Positions 16,810 through 24,446 of a stretch of DNA of 64,000 nt are shown here, piece by piece (positions within the stretch are counted from its first letter, which is position 1; every line of letters begins with the position of its first letter). The position numbers were made by a program, and so were the translations under genes. Under the pieces are notes generated by a model. That model was not told where the DNA came from. It did no database searches and saw nothing but the letters and a program-made list of their open reading frames with translations. The DNA lies in assembly GCF_017873095.1 (NCBI RefSeq), contig NZ_JAGGJU010000002.1:434001-498000 (forward strand). The letters run 5' to 3'. The DNA comes from Heterorhizobium halophytocola (GTDB lineage Bacteria > Pseudomonadota > Alphaproteobacteria > Rhizobiales > Rhizobiaceae).

Positions 16810-17388
16810 ATGACCGAATTCAATCCGTCCCCAGCAATCGCGATCGTCTATCACTCCGGCTACGGGCATACGCAACGCATGGCGGAGGCTGTCGCGAACG
16901 GTGCCGGGGCGGTGCTCCATGCGATCGATGCCGGTGGCAACCTTTCCGACGATGGATGGGCGGCGCTGGATGCCGCCGACGCCATCATCTTCGGTGCGCC
17001 GACCTATATGGGTGGACCGAGCTGGCAATTTAAGAAATTCGCAGATGCATCTTCCAAGCCCTGGTTTTCCGCGAAATGGCAAGACAAGGTCTTCGGCGGC
17101 TTCACCAACAGCGCCAGCCTCAATGGCGACAAGCTGAACACCCTGCAATATTTTGTCCTTCTTTCAGGACAGCATGGTGGCTTGTGGGTAAGCCTGGGTC
17201 TCAAGCCATCGAATGTGAAAGCGTCCAAGCGTGATGATGTGAATCGCATGGGATCCTATATCGGCCCGATGGCGCAATCGGACGCCGATGCCGCACCGGA
17301 GGAAATGTCGGCAGGTGATCTCGAAACGGCGCGTCTCTATGGCGCGCGCGTTGCCGGTGTCACGCGGCAATACACGTCGACACGGTGA
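16810..17388 (+). CDS. Flavodoxin-fold NAD(P)H:quinone oxidoreductase (WrbA/NQO-like)
   Basis: 192-aa cytoplasmic flavoprotein. The FMN phosphate loop is YHSGYGHTQRMAEAV at about residues 14-28. The GAPTYMGGPSWQFKKF and FTNSASLNGDK segments are those of WrbA-like quinone reductases, which reduce quinones by two electrons. AAGGAG precedes the ATG. It is probably transcribed with the DoxX gene from the promoter facing TetR. A 10-bp-arm inverted repeat follows the gene. Confidence 0.88.
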   Translation: MTEFNPSPAIAIVYHSGYGHTQRMAEAVANGAGAVLHAIDAGGNLSDDGWAALDAADAIIFGAPTYMGGPSWQFKKFADASSKPWFSAKWQDKVFGGFTNSASLNGDKLNTLQYFVLLSGQHGGLWVSLGLKPSNVKASKRDDVNRMGSYIGPMAQSDADAAPEEMSAGDLETARLYGARVAGVTRQYTSTR

Positions 17389-17442
17389 GCAAAGGATTGT
17401 TGGTCAACCCTCGACATTAAGGCGGCCGGGGCAATCGTCGAG

Positions 17443-17472
17443 GCACCTTCCGGGCGTGAGCACGGAAGGTGC
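17443..17472. terminator. Perfect 10-bp inverted repeat downstream of the quinone reductase
   Basis: GCACCTTCCG (17443-17452) and CGGAAGGTGC (17463-17472) are perfect complements around a 10-nt loop. The T-run of a classical terminator is missing, so it is either a weak or Rho-assisted terminator or an operator for the downstream AraC gene. Confidence 0.45.
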
Positions 17473-17681
17473 GATATCCCTGCAACCGGACATTTCTCCC
17501 GCCAAAGCCTCCCGTCTTGCCATCCGTCAAAAAGATGAGTATTCCAGTCAAGAACTGATCTCCACCTCCGCACACGTTGATCGCGTGTCGGCAATCTCCC
17601 CATCCACCGTGCCGGCATGGCCGGCCGCCTCTTGGAGTGCTGCCCCGTGGAGTGCGTGTTTGGCGTAGACGGAAGCGTGAG

Positions 17682-18572
17682 ATGAATTACCAGCATTCGA
17701 TGATTGGCCGCACGCAAGGCATCACCCCCGTCCGGCCCCCGACCTGGCGCGGTTTCGACGGGGTGATGAGCGTCTATTGGCATGCCACGGGGCAATCCGG
17801 GGCCAGTGCCTACTACCTCTCGCCCGATCCGCGCATCGTCATCTTCTTCAACGACGTGTCGCAGCATATCCGCATTGCCAACCGGGAGAGTGGCTTTGGT
17901 CGACAGGAGCGGCCGATGACCCGGGCAACCTATGTCCCGGCCGGCATGCCGCTGTGGACCCGGTTTTCCGGCGATCATCGCTTTTCCCATCTGGACCTGC
18001 ATGTGCACCAGAACCGCTTGCTGCGCATGCTGGCGCCTTCGCTTGGACCGTCGGCCGCCCGCGCGGTGCTGCGCCGGCCGGTCGAGATCCAGGATATCGG
18101 TGCCATCGAGACGCTGGCCGGCTTGCTGGTCGAAGAGCTATCGCATCCGGCAAGGCATGCCATCTATGCCGAGAGCCTGGTCGCGGCCATCGCGTCGGCC
18201 TTGCTCGATATTCCGGCCGAAGACGACACGGCCATCGGACAGCTGACGCAATTGCAGATGGAGGCGCTTCTTGCCCGGTTCGATGCGGGCGGCGGCGAGC
18301 GCATGACGGTGGCCGAGATGGCGACGACCGTCGGCCTGTCGGAGAGCTGGTTTACCACCGTGTTCAAGCAGACCACGGGCAGGACCCCGCTGCAATGGCA
18401 GCTTGCCCGGCGCATCGATGCGGCGCAACGGCTGCTGGTCGACAGCGAGCTCAGCCTTGCCGATATCGCAGCCCAGCTCGGCTTTTCCGACCAGGCGCAT
18501 CTCACCAAGGCTTTCCGGCACGTCGCCGGAGAGACGCCCGCCGCCTGGCGGCGGATGAAGCTCGGGCCTTGA
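17682..18572 (+). CDS. AraC family transcriptional regulator
   Basis: 296-aa regulator. The C-terminal about 100 residues form the two helix-turn-helix DNA-binding domain (MTVAEMATTVGLSESWFTTV; SLADIAAQLGFSDQAHLTKA; GETPAAWRRM). The N-terminal about 180 residues are an unrecognised effector domain. The start MNYQHSMIG was chosen with GGAAGCG upstream. It converges on the siderophore receptor gene with only 42 bp between the stops. AraC regulators often control neighbouring siderophore receptors, which is the likeliest role by context. Confidence 0.88.
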   Translation: MNYQHSMIGRTQGITPVRPPTWRGFDGVMSVYWHATGQSGASAYYLSPDPRIVIFFNDVSQHIRIANRESGFGRQERPMTRATYVPAGMPLWTRFSGDHRFSHLDLHVHQNRLLRMLAPSLGPSAARAVLRRPVEIQDIGAIETLAGLLVEELSHPARHAIYAESLVAAIASALLDIPAEDDTAIGQLTQLQMEALLARFDAGGGERMTVAEMATTVGLSESWFTTVFKQTTGRTPLQWQLARRIDAAQRLLVDSELSLADIAAQLGFSDQAHLTKAFRHVAGETPAAWRRMKLGP

Positions 18573-18614
18573 GGAAAGAACCGGCACGGCGATCGCCGTG
18601 CCGGCCCGCGGGCA

Positions 18615-20777
18615 TTACCAGGTCTGGCGGATCGTGGCGTAGATGGTGCGGCCCGGATTGTAGAAGATCGCGCCGCCGTCACTGTGGGCGAGATGCTTCT
18701 CGTCGAACAGATTGCTGACATTCAGTTCGAACTTCGTGTTCTCCCGGATCGCATAGGTATAGGCGGCGTCGAACACGATCGCACTTTGCGACTTTCCGGT
18801 ATTGGCATTGTTGAAATAGTAGGAGCCGACATAGCGGGCGCCGAGCCCGAAGGTCATGTCGCCGCGCTGGCCCTCGCCCTCCAGCTTGTAGGTGCCCCAG
18901 AGCGAGGCCATGTGCCGTGGCACCTGGGAAAAGCTCTTTCCGTCATAGGCACCACCCGGCTCGACGATCTTCGAGTCGATGTAGGAATAGGCGGCGATCA
19001 GCTCGATATTGTCCGTGACCTCGGCCTTGGCTTCCAGATCGAGGCCGCGATGGTGGATCTTGTCCACGGTCGCCGGCAGATAGGTGGGGGCGTCATAGGT
19101 GGTGATGTTCTGCATCGTCAGGTCGTAGACGGACGCGGTGAACATGGCCGGGAAGGCATCCGGCCGGTATTTGATGCCGACCTCGTACTGCTTGCCGGTG
19201 GTCGGCTCGGTGCCGGTGCTCGGCGGCGCCACGGATTCGGCATAGCTTGCATAGGCTGCGAGTTCTTCGGTGATCTTGTAGCTGAGGCCGAGCCGCTTGG
19301 ACAATTCGCTATAGTCGCCGCGGGCGGTGGTGCCGGCGACCCGGTCGGTCTCATCGAGATCGAGCCAGTCGTTGCGAAGCCCGATGCTTGCCGTCAACCG
19401 GTCGAAAAAGGTGAGGTCCTGCTGAACATAGATCGCCTTCGTCTTCTGGTCCTTTGCCGTGCTGGACAACAAGGGCAGGTCGGGGAGCGGGCCGGAATAG
19501 ACGGGGTTTTCCCAGTCGATCGGCGTGGTCAGACCGGGCCAGTATCCCGGATAGGGCGAGGAACTGTCGTAATAGGTGGCATCCGTCGTCTTCACCGCAT
19601 TGTATTCGACGCCGCCCAGGGTCCGGCTTTCGACATTGTCGAAACGGGTCTCGTAGAGCAGATGCGCATCGATGGCGAACTGCTCGTTCGAGGTGTCGCT
19701 GGCGAAGAAGTCACGGTTCACCGAGGTGTCGGACGGATCGTTGGCGCCAAGGGCATCGTTGATATAGGCATAGCCGAACGCGGAATTGGACTTGCTGTAG
19801 CGGCCGCTTGCGTTGAATTTCAGCCCGTCGCCGAAATCGTGGTCGAACAGCAGGCTATAGGTGTTCCGGTTCGTGTCGTTGTAGTTGAAGTCCGGCTCGC
19901 CAAAGAAGCTGTCGCGGTCGAGATCCGTCCCGATCGGGTAGCCACCATTGCTCGGCGTGCCGTCCTTGTCGAGATGATCGAAGACGAAGGACAGACTGGT
20001 GGTGTCATCAGGCCGCCAGGTCAGGCCGCCCATGATGAAGTTCTCGTCGTCCTGCGAATAGTCGTATTCCGCATCCGACCGCTGGATCTTGCCCGTGAGG
20101 CGGTAGGACAGGGTGTCGTCGGCGGTGATGTTGTCGCCGAAGTCGAAGCCGGCCTCCTTGTGATCATAGGAGCCGCCGGTGGCGTAGACTTCGCCAAACC
20201 GTCCGGTCTTGGGCGTCTTCGTCACGTAGTTCACGGCGCCGCCCGGATCGGATACGCCGAAACCCGTGGAGCTCGCGCCTTTCAGGATATCGACGCGATC
20301 GAAGGCATACGGCTCTTCCAGCACGCCGCCCCAGCTTCTGCCGAGGGCAAGGCCGTCGCGATAGGTATAGGGATAGAAGCCGCGGATCTTGAAATAGTCA
20401 TAGCGGTCGTCGGAGCCGTAGAAATCGGTCACGACGCCCGCCGTGTACTGCACCACCTGCTCTATGCTGTCGGCATGGCGCTCCTGGATTTCCTTCGAGG
20501 TGACGACGGAGACGGCGGCCGGTGTGACGAGAATATCGCCCGGGATCTTGCCGGCACCCGCCGACGTTGTGGCGACGATGGTCTTGGAACTGTCCTGCGC
20601 GGCGGCGTCCTGCACCTTGATCGTGTCCAGCACGGTCGTGTCGCCGGAACCGCCCGCCTCCTGTGCCAGAAGCGCGCCCGGCATGAAGGCCGCCAGTGCC
20701 GTGCATCCCAAAAGCATGGTCCTGAAGGGACCGATAAGTGTCCGCCTGCCGTCAACCCGGCATCCCTGCCTGCTCAT
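18615..20777 (-). CDS. TonB-dependent siderophore receptor
   Basis: 720-aa outer-membrane receptor, probably for a hydroxamate-type ferric siderophore (FhuA/FoxA-like). The signal peptide covers TMLLGCTALAAFMPGALLAQ. A TonB-box-like TVLDTIKV comes next, then the plug (VVTSKEIQERHADSIEQVV, DYFKIRGF, RVDILKGASSTGFGVSDPGG). About 500 residues of beta-barrel follow, ending in NPGRTIYATIRQTW with the C-terminal aromatic residue of outer-membrane barrels. No FecA-type signalling domain is present, which fits regulation by the convergent AraC protein or by an iron regulator. The first ATG after the untranslated leader was used (MSRQGCRVDG). Confidence 0.92.
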   Translation of the reverse strand: MSRQGCRVDGRRTLIGPFRTMLLGCTALAAFMPGALLAQEAGGSGDTTVLDTIKVQDAAAQDSSKTIVATTSAGAGKIPGDILVTPAAVSVVTSKEIQERHADSIEQVVQYTAGVVTDFYGSDDRYDYFKIRGFYPYTYRDGLALGRSWGGVLEEPYAFDRVDILKGASSTGFGVSDPGGAVNYVTKTPKTGRFGEVYATGGSYDHKEAGFDFGDNITADDTLSYRLTGKIQRSDAEYDYSQDDENFIMGGLTWRPDDTTSLSFVFDHLDKDGTPSNGGYPIGTDLDRDSFFGEPDFNYNDTNRNTYSLLFDHDFGDGLKFNASGRYSKSNSAFGYAYINDALGANDPSDTSVNRDFFASDTSNEQFAIDAHLLYETRFDNVESRTLGGVEYNAVKTTDATYYDSSSPYPGYWPGLTTPIDWENPVYSGPLPDLPLLSSTAKDQKTKAIYVQQDLTFFDRLTASIGLRNDWLDLDETDRVAGTTARGDYSELSKRLGLSYKITEELAAYASYAESVAPPSTGTEPTTGKQYEVGIKYRPDAFPAMFTASVYDLTMQNITTYDAPTYLPATVDKIHHRGLDLEAKAEVTDNIELIAAYSYIDSKIVEPGGAYDGKSFSQVPRHMASLWGTYKLEGEGQRGDMTFGLGARYVGSYYFNNANTGKSQSAIVFDAAYTYAIRENTKFELNVSNLFDEKHLAHSDGGAIFYNPGRTIYATIRQTW

Positions 20778-21192
20778 GATCAAAAGTCCAAACCTCAAAA
20801 ATATGCCCCGGCCGGAAAAGGCCCGGGCGACCGACGAAACACTGTGCGGGAGACGATCACGCGTGCAGGCAAGCCTGCCGCACCCCCGGCCACGTCGCCC
20901 GAAATTCCCCTCTGGCAAACGGGCGGGCCTGCGAAATGGACATCCCCTTCGCAGGCCTTATAACTTGAGTGTAATTATCCGGTATTGTAAATTTCCAACC
21001 TTTTGTACAAAGGACCGGAAAGTTCGGGCGGGATGTCGGCAAATTTTGGCAAATCGCGCGCGGCATGCCAGGTCGGTCGGCAATCTGGAGAGGACGGGAT
21101 GCGGAAGGGCTTGGCGACGCGGGGCGGCTGCGCCTGCAGTAGAGCGGCACACTCAGTGCCGGGCGACCCGATACGCACCGGGCCGGAGCCCT
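20778..21192. other. 415-bp upstream region of the siderophore receptor, no gene seen
   Basis: No convincing ORF lies between the receptor start and the end of the marR gene. An AT-rich patch at about 20955-21005 contrasts with its surroundings and is the likely promoter and iron-control area for the receptor. I could not recognise a clean Fur, RirA or AraC site. Confidence 0.5.
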
Positions 21193-21699
21193 TCAGATAT
21201 CGTTCTTCTTCACATTGCGCAGGATCTTCTGCAGCGTCGTGACGAAGGCGCGGTGTTCGTCCTCGTCGATGCCGTCGAACATCTGCAGCAGGAAACCGTA
21301 CATGGTGGGCCAGGCCGCGTCGAAGGCCAGGCGGCCCTCTTCGGTGATCGAGACATCGCGCACACGCATGTCGCCACTTCGCGGCTGGCGGCGGATATAG
21401 CCCTGTTCCTCCAGCGCATCCAGCGTGCGGCTCATCGTCGATTGCTCGGTGACGGCGAAGATCGAAAGCTCGTTGATCGTCGCCGAGGAGGTCACCGACA
21501 ACACGGCCAGCGTGCGCACCTTGGCGGTCGACATGTCGAGATGTTTCAGTTCCTCGGCCAGATTGGCGTTATAGCGCGCCATCACCCGGTTCATCAGATA
21601 GGGGGCAAAGCCGTTCAGGCCGATTTCGCCAAGGCTGCGGACGATCTCCTCGCCATCGGCAGACCCTTGCAGGACCGAGCCTGAAAACCGTTCATCCAT
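21193..21699 (-). CDS. MarR family transcriptional regulator
   Basis: 168-aa winged-helix regulator. The recognition region is TINELSIFAVTEQSTMSRTLDALEEQGYIRR, with the wing QPRSGDMRVRDVSITEEG. The ATG has GGAG 7 bp upstream; a TTG just before it is an alternative. It starts 13 bp after the phytoene-desaturase-like gene and is probably cotranscribed. MarR proteins in aromatic pathways usually bind an aromatic acid or its CoA ester, so this is a candidate regulator of the island. Confidence 0.88.
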   Translation of the reverse strand: MDERFSGSVLQGSADGEEIVRSLGEIGLNGFAPYLMNRVMARYNANLAEELKHLDMSTAKVRTLAVLSVTSSATINELSIFAVTEQSTMSRTLDALEEQGYIRRQPRSGDMRVRDVSITEEGRLAFDAAWPTMYGFLLQMFDGIDEDEHRAFVTTLQKILRNVKKNDI

Positions 21700-21712
21700 C
21701 AATACACTCCGC

Positions 21713-23302
21713 CTATGTCAACGAGGAGGCCAGCAGGTAGCCGGAGCCTCCGGCAAGGCCCGGACCCGGATGGGTCGAGGCGCCGATATGGTAGAGGCCC
21801 GGTATGTGGGTCCGGTGGTTAGCGGTGGTTTTGAACGGACGCCAGAGGAAAAACTGATCGAGCCCGCAAAATCCGCCATAGGGATCGCCGCCGACCAGAT
21901 TCATGTTCATCGCCTCCAGATCAGCAGGCGAATAGCTGCGCCTTGCGATCACGCTGTCGTCGAAATCCTCGATCTGGGCATTCAGCATGGCATGCACGCG
22001 GTCGGCGAAGGCCTCGCGCACGGTGTCGGTCCAGCCGCCGTCTTCGGGGCAGTCGATGATACCGGCGGCATCGCCCTTGATCTGGCGCGGGGTGTCGGGA
22101 AGCTGCAGCCATAGGATTGCAGCCCCCTGCGACGCACGGCTCGGGTCGAGCGCCGTCGGCTGGCCGACGCAAACGGTCGGTTCCGCCGGCAGCAGGCCGC
22201 GTTCGGCCTCGTTGGCCGAGCGTGAAACGCCGTCGAGGCCGGGTGTCAGGTGCAGCAGCGCGACCTTGGCGAGATCTGCCCCGGCCTTCCAGCGCGGTGG
22301 CGCCTTCAGCGCATAGTGGATCTGCATGTTGCCCTTGCCGTAGCGATAGGCCTGAAGGCCCTTCTTCACCGTAGCAGGCAGGTCGGAACGCTGGTCGCCG
22401 AGCAGGCGCTGGTAAAGCTGGTGCGGCGTGACGGACGCAATGATGCCGCCGCTTGCCTGCAAATGCGTGCCATCGGCAAGCCTGACGCCGGCAGCCTTTC
22501 CGGCACCGTCGAGACATATGGTTTCGACATCGGCCCCGGTGCGGATCTCGCCGCCCTGGTCGCGGATCAGCCGCTCGAAGGCCAGAACCAGGTTCTGCGC
22601 GCCGCCCTTGACGATCGGGCAGCCGGCAAGCTCGATGGCAAAGCCGATCACCTTCAGCATCTGCGCCGAATAGCTGGATTCCGGCGAGAGGCCGCAATGC
22701 AGCACCCAGGGCGCCCAGAGCGCCTTCGCCTCCTCGGAGGCATAGGTGGTTTCCAGATAGCCGCGCGCAGGCGTAAGCGCTTCCCCGAACCAGGCCGCCA
22801 GCCCGCGCGGCCCACGCTTCCATGCCTCGCGCAAGATCTTCTTCAGCGTCGCGCCGGACCAGAGATGGCCTCCGAGCAGCGAGAAGACGAAGTCTGCGTC
22901 GCCGCCCATAGCCGCCATCTCGGCGTTGAAGGTCTCGCCTTCACCGGCGGCCTTGGCGTCGAAGCTTGCAATATTGCGCTTGCGGTCCATCGCATAGGTG
23001 AGATGCGAGCCATCGGGCCGCAGCACGCCGGTCGGCAGCTCGCTCTGGCAGAATTCCAGGCCGCGTGCCGCAAGATCTTCTCCGAGCGCCGCAAAGGCGG
23101 GCGAGGTGATGAACAGCACCATCGTGGTTGCCATCACGTCGTGCACGAAACCCGGCGCGGTGATCTCCTGCGTGCGCAGGCATCCGCCGATCGTCGCATT
23201 GCGCTCCAGCACGAGGACGCGCTTGCCCTTGCGCCCGAGTAGGGCTGCGGCGACCAGCGCATTGATGCCGCTGCCGATGATGATGTGGTCGAAATCAGCC
23301 AA
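21713..23302 (-). CDS. FAD-dependent oxidoreductase, phytoene-desaturase-like (copy 1)
   Basis: 529-aa NAD(P)/FAD-dependent oxidoreductase of the phytoene dehydrogenase/amine oxidase superfamily. The dinucleotide motif IIIGSGINALVAAALLGRKGK opens the protein, ERNATIGGCLRT follows, and the C-terminus is LYHIGASTHPGPGLAGGSGYLLAS. No ATG lies near the N-terminus. The TTG giving MADFDH has AGGTGA 6 bp upstream and was chosen; a GTG three codons earlier is possible. An intrinsic-terminator-like hairpin immediately precedes the ribosome-binding site. Carotenoid genes are absent, so a role on the island's aromatic substrate is inferred. It is paralogous to the gene at 24447. Confidence 0.85.
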   Translation of the reverse strand: MADFDHIIIGSGINALVAAALLGRKGKRVLVLERNATIGGCLRTQEITAPGFVHDVMATTMVLFITSPAFAALGEDLAARGLEFCQSELPTGVLRPDGSHLTYAMDRKRNIASFDAKAAGEGETFNAEMAAMGGDADFVFSLLGGHLWSGATLKKILREAWKRGPRGLAAWFGEALTPARGYLETTYASEEAKALWAPWVLHCGLSPESSYSAQMLKVIGFAIELAGCPIVKGGAQNLVLAFERLIRDQGGEIRTGADVETICLDGAGKAAGVRLADGTHLQASGGIIASVTPHQLYQRLLGDQRSDLPATVKKGLQAYRYGKGNMQIHYALKAPPRWKAGADLAKVALLHLTPGLDGVSRSANEAERGLLPAEPTVCVGQPTALDPSRASQGAAILWLQLPDTPRQIKGDAAGIIDCPEDGGWTDTVREAFADRVHAMLNAQIEDFDDSVIARRSYSPADLEAMNMNLVGGDPYGGFCGLDQFFLWRPFKTTANHRTHIPGLYHIGASTHPGPGLAGGSGYLLASSLT

Positions 23303-23314
23303 GGTCGTCACCTG

Positions 23315-23346
23315 AAAAAAATGGCCCGGCGACAAAGCACCGGGCC
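23315..23346 (-). terminator. Intrinsic terminator/attenuator between the cyclase and oxidoreductase genes
   Basis: On the minus strand GGCCCGG (23346-23340) pairs with CCGGGCC (23329-23323) around a 10-nt loop, followed by A and seven T residues. This is a textbook Rho-independent terminator 13 bp after the cyclase stop, ending just before the ribosome-binding site of the next gene. That placement suggests partial read-through or attenuation. Confidence 0.8.
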
Positions 23347-23359
23347 AGGCAGGTTGGGA

Positions 23360-24145
23360 TCAGACGATCAGCGCAAGCGCCCGCACCGGGGAGCCGGTGC
23401 CGCCGACGAACTTCAGCGGTGCGGCGATCAGGATCGCGCCCTTGGCCGGCAGCTGGTCGAGATTGGAAAGGCTTGCGAGACCGAATTTGTTGGCCTTGTG
23501 CATCAGGTTGTGGGCCGGGAAGGGCGGGGTCATCCCGCCGGCCGAGCCGGCATCGGTGCCGACCGTTTCCTGGCCCCAGCCGATAATGCCCTTCGACAGC
23601 AGATATTCGATCGCTTCGGCCGTCGGTCCGGGGGAATGCGGGCCGTTTTCGTCGGCATTGAGAAAGGTTTCGGTGGAGCCGTTGCGCTTGTACCAGTCGG
23701 TGCGCATCAGCACCCAGGTGCCGGCCTCGATCTCGCCGTGCTCGGCTTCCCAGTCCTTGATGCTGTCGACAGTCAGCAGGTAGTCGTGATCGGCTGCCGC
23801 TTCCTTGGAGCGGTCGATGACATTGACCGGGGCGACGAAGTTCTGCGGCTTGATCGTGTCGGTGGTGTTGCCTTCGTGATCCTTGCCGGTGATCCAGTGC
23901 GACGGCGCGTCGAAATGGGTGCCGGTGTGTTCGCCAAGCTCGATCCAGTTCCAGGCCCAGAACGGACCGTCCTGGTCATAGGCGGAGATCTTGTGCACCT
24001 TCACATTCGGCGTATTCTTGCCGAACTGCGGCGGCAAATAGAGGACCGGGGTCTCAGGCCCGAGCGGCGCGGTGATGTCGACGACCTTGACGCTTCCGGA
24101 AAGCAGGGCAGCGCCGAGGCCGCCGAGAACGGACATGTCATTCAT
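23360..24145 (-). CDS. Cyclase-family metal hydrolase (isatin hydrolase / kynurenine formamidase superfamily)
   Basis: 261-aa protein with the family motif HTGTHFDAPSHW at about residues 72-83, whose His and Asp residues bind Mn2+ or Zn2+. Other landmarks are VVDITAPLGPETPVLYLPP at the N-terminus, TWVLMRTDWYKR, and GTDAGSAGG. Known members open isatin to isatinate or N-formylkynurenine to kynurenine, both leading towards anthranilate. Beside the anthraniloyl-CoA monooxygenase, isatin hydrolysis is the attractive inference, but the family also contains other hydrolases. The ATG giving MNDMSVLGGL is preceded by AGGGGAAT. An operator-like dyad lies about 100 bp upstream. Confidence 0.88.
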   Translation of the reverse strand: MNDMSVLGGLGAALLSGSVKVVDITAPLGPETPVLYLPPQFGKNTPNVKVHKISAYDQDGPFWAWNWIELGEHTGTHFDAPSHWITGKDHEGNTTDTIKPQNFVAPVNVIDRSKEAAADHDYLLTVDSIKDWEAEHGEIEAGTWVLMRTDWYKRNGSTETFLNADENGPHSPGPTAEAIEYLLSKGIIGWGQETVGTDAGSAGGMTPPFPAHNLMHKANKFGLASLSNLDQLPAKGAILIAAPLKFVGGTGSPVRALALIV

Positions 24146-24245
24146 GGTATTCCCCTTTTGTCGCCCGGAGCCGGTGCCGGCACCTCTTGCGGTCTTGATC
24201 AACCGGTCTCTTTTCGGGCATTGGGTCGAGCCTATGAAAGAAAAT

Positions 24246-24259
24246 ATGATATTGCAAGT
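24246..24259. promoter_or_regulatory. AT-rich operator-like site upstream of the cyclase gene
   Basis: ATGATATTGCAAGT matches ATGATATTTGAAGT of the monooxygenase operator-like site (5219-5206) at 12 of 14 positions. It lies about 100 bp before the cyclase start in the divergent region with the second FAD oxidoreductase. A palindromic TATGCATA at 24411-24418, close to that gene's start, is a second candidate site. Confidence 0.45.
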
Positions 24260-24446
24260 ATCCTGAGGCCCTGTTTCGAGGATTGAAACTCTGCCCGGGC
24301 GGCTGACCAGAAGCAGGGCAATTGCCTAGATACCGTGCAGGCAGTCGTTTTCTCCCCAGATTGAAAATCTCGGTCGCTGCCTCGGCTCTTGCTGCTGCAG
24401 GCCAATTATGTATGCATATAGGTATATTGGATGCGAGGAGGGGCGA

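Noticed and set aside
18684-20963. Plus-strand 759-codon open frame
   Set aside because: Antisense shadow of the TonB-dependent receptor; no family features and no ribosome-binding site.
24146-24202. TTG-initiated extension of the cyclase-family gene
   Set aside because: The ATG downstream has AGGGGAAT directly before it, and the extra residues do not match the family N-terminus.
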